In this document: in pieces, positions 1 through 8,717 of the stretch
Layout: every line of letters begins with the position of its first letter
Position numbering within the stretch: position 1 is the first letter of the stretch
Assembly: GCA_014801945.1 (NCBI GenBank)
Contig: JAAVDF010000034.1
Coordinates: forward strand, 47,174-100,467
DNA: 53,294 nt
Reading direction: 5' to 3'
Origin: Bacteroides sp.
Lineage (GTDB): Bacteria; Bacteroidota; Bacteroidia; Bacteroidales; Muribaculaceae
Made by a program: the position numbers and the translations under genes
The notes under the pieces: model-generated
What the model was told of the DNA's origin: nothing
Seen by the model: the letters and a program-made list of their open reading frames with translations, nothing else
Database searches by the model: none

Positions 1-1527
1 TTCGGTGCGACCACCGGTATGCTCAGCGAAGGCTACGCCGGCTTCTATTCAGTCCTCAATTCCTGCAATGCCGCTATCTTCTATGCCGATAAAGTGAATG
101 GATTAAGCAAAGATCAGATTGATGCGCTCGTGGCAGAGGCTCACTTCATCAGAGCACATGCCCTCTTCAACATCGTCGAACACTGGGGTGGAAAATATCT
201 TCCGACCGAACCTACGACATCTCCCCTTTCTTCACTCCCGTGCAGCAAAGTCAACGAGTTCTATGACATAATCATCAGCGACCTGAAGTTTGCAATGGAC
301 AAACTCCCGGTCAGCCAGTCGGTAAGAGGTCACGTCACACGTGCTGCGGCTTACCATCTCTATGCTAAAGCCACCATGACTTACGCGACATATACTGACG
401 GCCTTGGCAACACCGATGCTATTTCAGCCGCCCAAAGCACCGAGCTGCTGAATGAAGCCCAGAAAGCCGCCGAGTATCTCATTAACAATGCTTCAGCATT
501 AGGCGTGAAATTTTATGGCGATGTCGAGGATGTTTTTGATGAGAACAACAATAAGACCAACGAGGAAGCTCTGTTCGTTGTTTGTCACTCATCTATCACC
601 GCCTACAATCCGCGCGGCAACTACTTCAATCGTGTATGGAAGCATACGTCGGCATACAGTGCCAACACAGCCGGTATCTATCTCGACGGAATGGTGGCGA
701 ATTATGCTACCAATGTCAATGGTATCGACGTGCCGAAGCTTGCCAAGGGCAACTGCTATATGCAACCGAGCAAATACATGCTCGACCTGTACAACGATAA
801 GGATCTCCGCTATAAGGCGTTCTTTAAGGATACTTATTATGTCAACAAGCCTACTGAAACAGACGGTACGGTCTATGTATGGACCACGGCCGATGCCCAG
901 CGTTATAAATTATCCGAAGATCGAGTAGGTAATCCGGTGTTCAATATCACACTCGGCGACACAGCTGTGTATCTCTCGCGCAAGACCGTACCTCAGGCCG
1001 AACGTAACGCATGCCGATACGCGATTTACAATATCGCCGACAACTATGCGAATCCCGCTGAGCCTTTACGCTTCTTCCCAAGTCTTAAAAAAGCCGACAC
1101 CCCTGCGCTCTATGCCGGATCCAATGCCAACAAGCCGTACTCATCTGCGGATTGTATCGTCTATCGTCTTGGCGAAACTTACCTTCTTTCAGCAGAAGCT
1201 GCATGGCGTCTTGGCAATACGAATCTTGCCGTAAGTCGAATCAACGAGCTCCGCAATCGTGCCTGTCTCGGTCACGACCATAGCATGGACATCTCGGCAG
1301 CGGATGTGACACAGGATTTCCTTCTTGATGAATATGCCCGCGAGATGATCGGTGAATGGTCAAGATGGAGTACTCTCAAACGTTTCCGCGCCTTTGAGAG
1401 CCGTCTGGCCAAGGCAAATCCCCAAATCACAAAATTCAACAAAGATATCCATTATCTCCGTCCTATCCCGCTCGCAGAGATACAGGTTATCGAAAACCCG
1501 CAGGAATACCAAAACCCCGGATATTGA
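1..1527 (+). CDS. SusD/RagB-like outer-membrane glycan-binding lipoprotein, 5'-truncated by the window edge
   Basis: The reading frame is open from base 1 (FGATTG precedes the first in-frame Met), so the signal peptide and lipid-attachment Cys lie outside the window. About 508 residues are visible. The family is recognised from the alpha-helical TPR-like N-terminal half (AEAHFIRAHALFNIVEHWGG), the late segment DCIVYRLGETYLLSAEAAWR and a C-terminus ending in NPxxYQNPGY, which is typical of SusD/RagB proteins. SusD proteins sit on the cell surface as lids on SusC TonB-dependent transporters and bind oligosaccharide or peptide substrates. The SusC partner would be expected just upstream. No glycoside hydrolase follows, so the substrate cannot be named. 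An intrinsic terminator closes the unit downstream, so this is the last gene of its operon. Confidence 0.93.
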   Translation, partial: FGATTGMLSEGYAGFYSVLNSCNAAIFYADKVNGLSKDQIDALVAEAHFIRAHALFNIVEHWGGKYLPTEPTTSPLSSLPCSKVNEFYDIIISDLKFAMDKLPVSQSVRGHVTRAAAYHLYAKATMTYATYTDGLGNTDAISAAQSTELLNEAQKAAEYLINNASALGVKFYGDVEDVFDENNNKTNEEALFVVCHSSITAYNPRGNYFNRVWKHTSAYSANTAGIYLDGMVANYATNVNGIDVPKLAKGNCYMQPSKYMLDLYNDKDLRYKAFFKDTYYVNKPTETDGTVYVWTTADAQRYKLSEDRVGNPVFNITLGDTAVYLSRKTVPQAERNACRYAIYNIADNYANPAEPLRFFPSLKKADTPALYAGSNANKPYSSADCIVYRLGETYLLSAEAAWRLGNTNLAVSRINELRNRACLGHDHSMDISAADVTQDFLLDEYAREMIGEWSRWSTLKRFRAFESRLAKANPQITKFNKDIHYLRPIPLAEIQVIENPQEYQNPGY

Positions 1528-1553
1528 TGTAATAATAAATATCATTTGAGTGG

Positions 1554-1592
1554 AACAGCCCGAAAGTCGTGATTGACCCCGGGCTGTTTTTT
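1554..1592 (+). terminator. Intrinsic terminator of the SusD-like gene
   Basis: A 9-bp stem, AACAGCCCG (1554-1562) with CGGGCTGTT (1580-1588), is followed by a run of T to 1592. It lies 27 nt after the stop codon. The arrangement is a standard Rho-independent terminator on the plus strand. Confidence 0.85.
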
Positions 1593-1651
1593 ATATATCC
1601 ACACATTCAGGCAAAACGCCATAAGAACAAATTACATTTTGAAAATACAGT

Positions 1652-1682
1652 TTGGTTATTTGATGGAGGTGATGTATATTTG
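1652..1682 (+). promoter_or_regulatory. Bacteroidetes-type promoter of the TamL-like gene
   Basis: TTG at 1652-1654 (within TTTG) and TATATTTG at 1675-1682 match the -33/-7 consensus of the Bacteroidetes primary sigma factor with a 20-nt spacer. Transcription would start near 1688, only about 7 nt before the chosen ATG at 1695. Confidence 0.8.
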
Positions 1683-1694
1683 CAGTGATTTATC

Positions 1695-4058
1695 ATGTGG
1701 CAACACGCGTATTTTCATAAATCAAAGCATATTCTTAAAGATATGCTGCTTGTAATGTGTGTCCTGCTTTTGGCGGGATGCAGTTCGACGCGTCATGTCC
1801 CGCAGGGTGCATATCTTCTCGACAAGGTTAAAATTGAGATTGAAGGCGACGATGAAGTTTCCTCACGTGAACTGAACAACTATCTGAAACAGGTTCCGAA
1901 TCACAAAGTCCTTGGATTCTGGAAATTGCAGCTCAGCACCTATAATCTCTCAGGTGAAGACTCCACAAAGTGGTACAACAGATGGGTGCGACGCATGGGA
2001 CAGCCCCCTGTGATCTATTCCCAATCGCTCACGGATGCCTCCGTCCGTCAATTGCAGCAGGCGTTGGTCAACCGAGGCTACCTTGAAGCTGAGGTTATAA
2101 CCGATACCATAGTAATTCCGGAAAAGAAGAAAATCGACGTCACCTATAAAATCAACACCGGAAAACCAAGACGCATATCATCCATCTCCTACGAGATCCC
2201 GGACACGGTGATCGAGCGCATCATCCTTGAGGATTCAGCACTGTTCACGCTCCAGCCCGGAAACCGTTTTGACCGCGACATGCTCGATTCCGAACGTGCG
2301 CTGATCACTCAGCGATTGCGCAATCATGGATTCTATTCGTTCAATAAAGAGTACATCACATTCTATGCCGACACATCGGAATATTCCAAGAATGTAGATC
2401 TGACACTTACCGTAAGGCCGCCAAGAGTGATGCAGAACGGCAAACTCATGGCCGATTCACTTGCAAGACATCAACAATATTATATCAACAAGATCTTCTT
2501 CATCACCAATGGCAACACTCCCGGAGGAGATAGATCAGCCATACCTACGGATACCGTCGTATATAAGGATGTCTCCGTGATCTATGGACCTGACCACTAC
2601 ATATCGCCCGGAGCACTGCGTCAGAAATGTTTTCTGATTCCCGGAAGCATCTATCGTGCAGCCGATGTCGATCGCACATACGAGGCCCTGTCGCGTCTCG
2701 GAATACTCAAGACCATCAACATTGAGCTTGTCCCTGCAGGCGATATCGAGGGGAAACGTATGCTCAACGCTTACATCGTCCTCTCGCGCAACAAAAAACA
2801 GTCAATAACATTTGACGTCGAGGGTACGAACTCGGAAGGCGATCTCGGCTTCGGTGTCGGAGCTACTTATCAGCACCGCAATCTTGCCAAAGGCTCACAG
2901 TTGCTGACCGCACGTCTGCGCATGAATTACGAAAGTCTTTCAGGAAATTTCAACGGACTCATCAATAACCGCTACACGGAGTATGCCGGAGAGGTCGGCA
3001 TTACATTCCCGAAATTTGAATTTCCTTTCGCCTCACAACGTCTGCGCGAAAGACTTAATGTCAGCACTGAGTTTGCTCTGTCGTTCAACTATCAGGAACG
3101 TCCCGAATACACCCGCATCATTGCAGGGGCGGCGTGGAAATACAAATGGGTCAACCGAAGCAACACCCGCCGCCACTACTTCGACCTGATAGACATCAAT
3201 TATGTCTATCTCCCCGAAAGCACCAATGATTTCCTTGACCTCATCGCCCCGGACAATCCATTGCTGCGCTACAGTTATGAGGATCACTTCATCATGAGCA
3301 TGGGCTATCGCTACTACCGCACCAATAAACGCATACCCTCCTCTCTGGTCCGCACATATAAATTACAGCCTACGGTCTATACCCTCCGCACATCCATCGA
3401 GACGGCCGGCAATCTTCTTTATGCCATCTCGTCGCTCTCGAATGTGCGCCGCCACGATGGTGCTTACAGAGTGTTCGGCATAAATTATTCGCAATACGTC
3501 AAAGCTGAGGTTGATTACGCGGTCACACGCAATATCAACAACCGTCATTCCCTCGCCTATCACGTCGGAGCAGGAATCGGTGTGCCCTACGGCAATTCTT
3601 CAGTACTTCCGTTCGAGAAGCGATTCTATGCCGGAGGGGCGAACGGAGTGCGCGGTTGGGGAGTGCGAACACTCGGACCGGGAAGTTACGATTCGCGCAA
3701 CTCTATGACCGACTTCATAAACCAGTGTGGCGACATCCGGCTCGACATGAGTGTTGAATACCGGGCAAAGCTCTTCTGGGTACTCGAAAGTGGTGCCTTC
3801 ATCGATGCTGGCAACATCTGGACTATCCATAATTATGAAAATCAGCCGGGGGGCATGTTCCATTTCGACACATTCTGGAAACAGATAGCTCTTGCCTACG
3901 GTGTCGGACTTCGATTCGATTTCTCATATTTCCTCCTCCGACTGGATCTCGGCATAAAGGCCCATAACCCGGCAAAAGGTCAGCAGCCTTGGCCAATAAT
4001 CCACCCTGACTGGCATCGGGACACGACATTCCATTTCGCTGTCGGCTATCCATTCTGA
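1695..4058 (+). CDS. tamL: TamL-type Omp85 outer-membrane lipoprotein (BamA/TamA superfamily)
   Basis: A 787-residue protein with a lipoprotein signal: a basic start (KSKHILK), a hydrophobic core and the lipobox LLAGC, so lipidation at Cys29. POTRA-like segments follow (KVKIEIEGDDEVSSRELNNY; later RNHGFYSFNKEYITFYAD), then a C-terminal 16-strand-type barrel. The Omp85 signature is visible as FYAGGANGVRGWGVRTLGPG (VRGW, the loop-6 motif), and the protein ends in a barrel strand with terminal Phe (VGYPF). Lipid-anchored TamA relatives (TamL) are characteristic of Bacteroidetes and are thought to work with TamB in outer-membrane biogenesis. No tamB is adjacent. The start at 1695 keeps the basic n-region; the next Met (residue 17, base 1743) would leave almost no positive charge before the hydrophobic core. 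It has its own promoter immediately upstream. Confidence 0.9.
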   Translation: MWQHAYFHKSKHILKDMLLVMCVLLLAGCSSTRHVPQGAYLLDKVKIEIEGDDEVSSRELNNYLKQVPNHKVLGFWKLQLSTYNLSGEDSTKWYNRWVRRMGQPPVIYSQSLTDASVRQLQQALVNRGYLEAEVITDTIVIPEKKKIDVTYKINTGKPRRISSISYEIPDTVIERIILEDSALFTLQPGNRFDRDMLDSERALITQRLRNHGFYSFNKEYITFYADTSEYSKNVDLTLTVRPPRVMQNGKLMADSLARHQQYYINKIFFITNGNTPGGDRSAIPTDTVVYKDVSVIYGPDHYISPGALRQKCFLIPGSIYRAADVDRTYEALSRLGILKTINIELVPAGDIEGKRMLNAYIVLSRNKKQSITFDVEGTNSEGDLGFGVGATYQHRNLAKGSQLLTARLRMNYESLSGNFNGLINNRYTEYAGEVGITFPKFEFPFASQRLRERLNVSTEFALSFNYQERPEYTRIIAGAAWKYKWVNRSNTRRHYFDLIDINYVYLPESTNDFLDLIAPDNPLLRYSYEDHFIMSMGYRYYRTNKRIPSSLVRTYKLQPTVYTLRTSIETAGNLLYAISSLSNVRRHDGAYRVFGINYSQYVKAEVDYAVTRNINNRHSLAYHVGAGIGVPYGNSSVLPFEKRFYAGGANGVRGWGVRTLGPGSYDSRNSMTDFINQCGDIRLDMSVEYRAKLFWVLESGAFIDAGNIWTIHNYENQPGGMFHFDTFWKQIALAYGVGLRFDFSYFLLRLDLGIKAHNPAKGQQPWPIIHPDWHRDTTFHFAVGYPF

Positions 4059-4147
4059 TTAACCAGTCTGCAAATAATTCAAAGTATAATATCTTCAATC
4101 CTTCTGAAATTCTCATCTAAAAATCAACCAACAAATTCAACCTACCG

Positions 4148-4819
4148 ATGAAACAGCTGGTAATTTTTGATCTTGACGGCACTCTGCTCAACACCATATC
4201 TGATCTCGGTTCGGCCACTAACTATGCACTTCGTAAATGTGGCTACCCCGAACATCAGCTCAGTATCTATCCCCAGATGGTCGGCAACGGTATCACCCGT
4301 TTGATCGAACGTGCCCTGCCGGAGGATGTGCGTGACCAGCAGGAGATAGTCGAGAAAGTCCGTGAATACTTCAAGGAATATTACGATGAGCATCAGGCCG
4401 ATCTTACAGTTCCCTATCCCGGTATCCCGCAGCTCCTGAAAGAACTTTCGGATATGAAAGTAAAAATAGCAGTGGCATCCAACAAATATCAGGCCGCCGT
4501 CGTCTCTCTGATCCGTCACTATTTCCCGGATCTGGAATGGAGTGCTGTCGAGGGTCAGAAAGATGGAATCCCGACTAAACCCGACCCATCAATTGTGTTT
4601 GAAATCCTTGCCAAATGCCCCGTTCCGAAATCCAAAGTCCTTTATGTCGGAGACTCCGGAGTCGATATGGAGACTGCACGCCGTGCATGTGTGGATTCAT
4701 GCGGCGTGAGCTGGGGATTCAGATCCGTTAAGGAACTGAAGGATAATTACGCAGATGAGATCGTTGATGATCCCTCCGAAATACTTGAGATTGTCCGCCG
4801 GAAAGGTCTTGACGGTTGA
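4148..4819 (+). CDS. gph: HAD-superfamily phosphatase, phosphoglycolate phosphatase-like
   Basis: A 223-residue, single-domain HAD hydrolase. Motif I is FDLDGTLLNT with nucleophile Asp9 and acid Asp11. Motif II is the Ser of AVASNK, motif III the Lys of TKPDPS, and motif IV the acidic pair in YVGDSGVDMETARRA. A helical cap of about 65 residues between motifs I and II is the Gph/PGP (subclass IA) type. Members dephosphorylate 2-phosphoglycolate or other small phosphate esters in the cytosol; the exact substrate is not readable from sequence. It lies 89 nt after the TamL gene and 84 nt before the sensor kinase gene on the same strand, with no clear promoter of its own, so read-through from 1652 is possible. 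Confidence 0.88.
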   Translation: MKQLVIFDLDGTLLNTISDLGSATNYALRKCGYPEHQLSIYPQMVGNGITRLIERALPEDVRDQQEIVEKVREYFKEYYDEHQADLTVPYPGIPQLLKELSDMKVKIAVASNKYQAAVVSLIRHYFPDLEWSAVEGQKDGIPTKPDPSIVFEILAKCPVPKSKVLYVGDSGVDMETARRACVDSCGVSWGFRSVKELKDNYADEIVDDPSEILEIVRRKGLDG

Positions 4820-4903
4820 AGATAATCCCGCACAAACATATTTTTTATTGATAAGCACAACAGCCAGCCGAATACTAAACAATCATATATCGCCAATACA
4901 GCC

Positions 4904-7033
4904 ATGAGAGTCCGTTTCCTTCTCATCACCCTGCTAATGATTTCCGGCTATAATATTGCCGAAGCAATCCCTACGCGCCTTGACAACAAAGCGGCAAGCG
5001 ACTCCCTCTACTCAGAACTCAGTAAGGCAACGAATCCAGCCGATTCGCTTTCGATCCTTTACAATCTTTTTGACGTATTACCGCGCGACACAGGCGTACC
5101 CGTCGGATTCGAGATGATAGATGTGGCTGACAGGGCTTCCAATCCCGAAGCGGCACTTGACGTGATCCGGAATCTTGCAAACCGATTCATCCGCAAGGAT
5201 TCCATGCTGCAGGTTCTCTACGACCGCACCCTACGTTACAACAATCCCGATATAGAGCATTATATTCCTGTAAGTCAAGAAGATCTGAAAGAGACCCAGA
5301 CATTCCTGAGCCTTCTGCGCAACACCTCTCAGGCGCGGCAAAATGATCTCGACGAGCGACGCGAAGCCCTCTTGAAACTTCAGAAAACCATGAGTCTGAC
5401 CCCACCGGAAGATCTCTATGAGCGCATAGTCCTCCAACATGCCATCTGCACTCTCCTCGCCCATTTCGGAGCGAGCGATATGCTCACTACCAAACTCGAC
5501 GAGCTTGGCCGTATGGTAGCGGAACTTCCGACACAGTCAATTGCGCTACGCAACTTTTATAATGTCACTTCTGCAAGATTGTACAGTGAAAATGGCGATT
5601 ACGAACGGGCAATGCAAGCTGATCAGAACACACTCGACTGCATAACTACCCTTGAAGCGAAATATGCCAAACAGAAACGCAATTTCCGCAATTATGACGC
5701 TAACAGATATGTCATCTACACACGTTTTCTGTCAAATTATCCCCTTCTGGCTCCTCACGAGGTGGAGAAATATTATAAGATGGCAATGAGACTCGTAGAT
5801 TCTGACTTCACTTCCTACGAGACAAACCGAATATTCCCCGGTCCGCAGATCTATTACAATCTCTCCAACAAGAACTATGCGACAGCTTTACAATACATCA
5901 AATCCTGCATTGACGATCCTCACAACCAACATCTTCGCAGACGCTTGATTAAAGATGAGATCGAGTGCGCGCAAGCTCTCGGCGATAACGAGACTTTACT
6001 TCAGGCATCACTTGAGTACAACACCATACTTGAAAAGCACCTTAGCGAACGTCTTGATCAGAAACTGCAGGAACTCCAACTTCTCTCCGACACATCTGAC
6101 ATAACCGATAGCTACAATAGGCTTACTCTCGAAAAGCAACAGTCAGAAGCTAAAGCACTCCGCAAATTCACGATCTTAATGGCCGTAGCGGCAGCCATTC
6201 TCCTCATATTCGTTATAGTTTTGTACAATCTGAACCGACGCAACAAACAGCTTGTAAAAACGCTCGACCAATCAAACCATGCGCTACGCACTGAAAGTGA
6301 GAATCTTGAAAACTCTCGTGCCGAGCTTCTGAAAGCCCGCGACTCGGCTCAAAAAGCCAACAACCTCAAGACTGACTTTATCAAAAATATGAGCTACGAA
6401 GTCAGCGCACCGCTGAAAGCTATCAATGAATACTGCAAACTCATAGTCGATTGCGCCAATGCGAGCGACCGCAAATATCTGGAGCGTTTCACATCACTTG
6501 TCGAACTGAACAGCGATCTGCTGACAACGATCGTCAACGATGTGCTCCATATATCTGAAATCGACAGCAACTCAGTGCCGATCAAAAACCGCTCGACTGA
6601 CCTTAGAAACCTCTGCTCAATGGTGCTTGACGGTGTCCGCAACCGTCTTGCACCGGGAGTTTCGCTCCAGTTCGACGCTTCCTCACCGGCAATCAGTCTT
6701 TTCACCGATCCTCAGCGTCTCCATCAGATACTCCTCAATCTTCTGACGAATGCTGCAAAGTTCACGACAAAAGGAAGCATTATGCTCGGATATACTATTG
6801 ATCCATCCAATGAAAAAGTGATTTTCAATGTCACCGACACCGGTATAGGCATCAAAGCTGACAAGAAAGAAGTGATATTCGACCGCTTCGTGAAGCTCGA
6901 TAAAGAGACTCAGGGTGCGGGACTCGGACTCACCATCTCCCGTATGCTCGCCCGTCTGCTCGGTGGTGACCTGCACCTTGACACAAGCTACAATAAAGGC
7001 GCACGTTTCATCCTCGCTATTCCTAAAAAATAG
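4904..7033 (+). CDS. Periplasmic-TPR sensor histidine kinase with Tyr in place of the phospho-acceptor His
   Basis: A 709-residue membrane protein: N-terminal signal segment (residues 1-22), a helical TPR-like periplasmic region to about 410, one transmembrane helix (about 422-443, TILMAVAAAILLIFVIVLYN), a coiled-coil linker and a HisKA/HATPase core. The ATP-binding part looks complete: N box LLNLLTNAAKFT, G1 box DTGIGI, F box FDRFVKL and G2 box GAGLGLTISR. The dimerisation H box, normally NMSHEIRTPL, here reads NMSYEVSAPL. Residue 498 is Tyr (codon TAC, 6395-6397), and the usual Arg and Thr after it are also changed. Canonical His autophosphorylation is therefore not expected. No receiver domain or response-regulator gene is adjacent. 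It could be a pseudokinase, a phosphatase, or a partner that heterodimerises with another kinase. Confidence 0.9.
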   Translation: MRVRFLLITLLMISGYNIAEAIPTRLDNKAASDSLYSELSKATNPADSLSILYNLFDVLPRDTGVPVGFEMIDVADRASNPEAALDVIRNLANRFIRKDSMLQVLYDRTLRYNNPDIEHYIPVSQEDLKETQTFLSLLRNTSQARQNDLDERREALLKLQKTMSLTPPEDLYERIVLQHAICTLLAHFGASDMLTTKLDELGRMVAELPTQSIALRNFYNVTSARLYSENGDYERAMQADQNTLDCITTLEAKYAKQKRNFRNYDANRYVIYTRFLSNYPLLAPHEVEKYYKMAMRLVDSDFTSYETNRIFPGPQIYYNLSNKNYATALQYIKSCIDDPHNQHLRRRLIKDEIECAQALGDNETLLQASLEYNTILEKHLSERLDQKLQELQLLSDTSDITDSYNRLTLEKQQSEAKALRKFTILMAVAAAILLIFVIVLYNLNRRNKQLVKTLDQSNHALRTESENLENSRAELLKARDSAQKANNLKTDFIKNMSYEVSAPLKAINEYCKLIVDCANASDRKYLERFTSLVELNSDLLTTIVNDVLHISEIDSNSVPIKNRSTDLRNLCSMVLDGVRNRLAPGVSLQFDASSPAISLFTDPQRLHQILLNLLTNAAKFTTKGSIMLGYTIDPSNEKVIFNVTDTGIGIKADKKEVIFDRFVKLDKETQGAGLGLTISRMLARLLGGDLHLDTSYNKGARFILAIPKK

Positions 7034-7064
7034 TTATCTGCCGGAATATCTCTGATATTTTTAG

Positions 7065-7072
7065 TAACTTTG
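7065..7072 (+). promoter_or_regulatory. -7 box (TAACTTTG) of the nrnA-like operon
   Basis: A perfect TAnnTTTG box lies 8 nt before the ATG at 7081. No good TTG is present at the -33 spacing. Transcription would begin about 4 nt before the start codon, so the mRNA is nearly leaderless. Confidence 0.65.
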
Positions 7073-7080
7073 CATTCATT

Positions 7081-8130
7081 ATGGCAGAATTCAAGAAACA
7101 GCCCAGATTCCGCACAAGGATTGCCCCGGATCTCATTGAGACGGTAAGGCAACTTGTACTCACATCAAAAGATATAGTCATCACCTGCCATGTCAGTCCT
7201 GATGGTGATGCCTTGGGATCATCGTGCGCACTATGGTTCGTGCTGAAGGCCCTCGGAAAGACAGTCAACATCGTCACGGCTGACTGCGCACCCCGTACAC
7301 TGCAGTTTTTGCCCGGTGTGCGCGATATCGTAGCGGCAACCCGACAAGGCGATCGCGCGCATGAGCTCCTGTCCAAAGCCGACCTCATCTTCTGCATGGA
7401 CTTCAACGATCCGGAAAGAGTGGATAGACTCACCGATGCGCTTACAAATTCAAAAGCCCGGAAAGTAGTCATCGACCATCATCTTGATCCACGGATCGAG
7501 GCCGATGTCATAATCTCACATCCCGAAGTCTCATCAACCTCCGCCCTACTCTATATTTTCTTCTGGCAGGCCGGTTGGACCCGCTACCTCAATCGCAGTT
7601 CGGCAGCCTGTATCTACACGGGCATGATGACGGACACGGGCAATTTCTCCTACAATTCCAACGATCCTGACCTCTATCTCATCATCTATGATCTGATGCG
7701 CAAGGGAATCGACAAGGATAATCTTTACAAGCTTGTCATGAACACCTCATCCGAATCACGAGTGAGGATCATGGGCTATGGGCAGTACAGAATGCAGATT
7801 CTTCCGGATCATCGCGCAGCCATCATTATGCTGAACAGCGCAGAGCTCCGTGAGTTTGACTACAATAAAGGTGACACTGAGGGACTGGTCAACATACCGC
7901 TCTCTATCCCTGACGTGACCTACTCGGTATTCCTCCGTGAGGATGACAAGAATTGTGTGAAAGTCTCCATGCGCAGCAAAGGTGAATTTTCAGTCAGCCG
8001 TATATGTGAGGAAAATTTCGGCGGTGGCGGCCACACAAACGCTGCCGGCGGTGAGTTTCACGGACCGCTGGAACAGGCCTTAGATAAACTATTAGAAATC
8101 ATACCTAATTACGACAAATATTTGCAATGA
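7081..8130 (+). CDS. nrnA: DHH/DHHA1 phosphoesterase, NrnA-like oligoribonuclease/pAp phosphatase
   Basis: A 349-residue cytosolic enzyme. The DHH domain shows CHVSPDGDALGSS (metal-binding Asp residues), FCMDFND and the signature VIDHHLDP; the DHHA1 domain carries GGGGHTNAAGGEF, which recognises the phosphate or nucleotide end. NrnA-family enzymes degrade 2-5 nt RNA fragments, and many also dephosphorylate 3'-phosphoadenosine 5'-phosphate with Mn2+. Length and motif order fit the family. The last codon and stop overlap the next start codon (ATGA at 8127-8130), so the downstream lipoprotein is translationally coupled. The alternative, c-di-AMP/pApA hydrolysis, is common among DHH-DHHA1 proteins and cannot be excluded. 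Confidence 0.92.
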   Translation: MAEFKKQPRFRTRIAPDLIETVRQLVLTSKDIVITCHVSPDGDALGSSCALWFVLKALGKTVNIVTADCAPRTLQFLPGVRDIVAATRQGDRAHELLSKADLIFCMDFNDPERVDRLTDALTNSKARKVVIDHHLDPRIEADVIISHPEVSSTSALLYIFFWQAGWTRYLNRSSAACIYTGMMTDTGNFSYNSNDPDLYLIIYDLMRKGIDKDNLYKLVMNTSSESRVRIMGYGQYRMQILPDHRAAIIMLNSAELREFDYNKGDTEGLVNIPLSIPDVTYSVFLREDDKNCVKVSMRSKGEFSVSRICEENFGGGGHTNAAGGEFHGPLEQALDKLLEIIPNYDKYLQ

Positions 8131-8699
8131 AAAAATTTCTTTCTCCGATAGTCCTCCTCTTTGCCCTCGCGATGGGTCTGTCATCATGTGATGATTCAAA
8201 GAGCTATGCCGAGCTTCTCGCCGATGAGAATCAGGCTGTAAATAAATTCCTCGTCCAGTTCAGAGTAGAAGAGAATGTTCCGGCCGACGGAAAATTTGAG
8301 ATTGGCGAAAATGCACCGTTCTATCGTCTTGACGATGACTCAAACGTCTATATGCAGGTACTCGATCCGGGGTCGGACGTGAAACCTGAGAAGAATGACC
8401 GTGTCTATTTCCGCTTCACCCGCTACAATATGTTCTACTATGTGGTTGGAGGCGACAACTCACTGCTTGGAACAGGTAATGCCGACAACATGAATTCAGC
8501 ATCGACATATTTCCTTTTCGAGAACATCTCCATCAGCGAATCATCACAGTATGGCTACGGCATACAGCTCCCGATGAAGTATCTCGGCTACGATGCAAAA
8601 GTCAATCTTGTTGTCAAATCTCAGGAAGGGCCCTCTGACGAGATATCATACGTCGTCCCCTACCTCTATGAAGTCAGATATTATAAATCACAGATTTAA
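8127..8699 (+). CDS. Small lipoprotein, DUF4827-like
   Basis: A 190-residue secreted lipoprotein with signal peptide and lipobox GLSSC (Cys21). The mature part starts DDSKSYAELLADENQAVNKF and is mixed alpha/beta with many aromatic residues (VYFRFTRYNMFYYVVGG). It resembles the Bacteroidales family DUF4827, which I recall beside glmM in related genomes; that match is from memory. It overlaps the upstream phosphoesterase gene by 4 nt and lies 18 nt before glmM, so it belongs to a three-gene operon. No catalytic motif is visible. The position beside a peptidoglycan-precursor gene hints at an envelope role, but this is only a guess. Confidence 0.75.
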   Translation: MKKFLSPIVLLFALAMGLSSCDDSKSYAELLADENQAVNKFLVQFRVEENVPADGKFEIGENAPFYRLDDDSNVYMQVLDPGSDVKPEKNDRVYFRFTRYNMFYYVVGGDNSLLGTGNADNMNSASTYFLFENISISESSQYGYGIQLPMKYLGYDAKVNLVVKSQEGPSDEISYVVPYLYEVRYYKSQI

Positions 8700-8717
8700 T
8701 CATCTACCATAAAAGCC

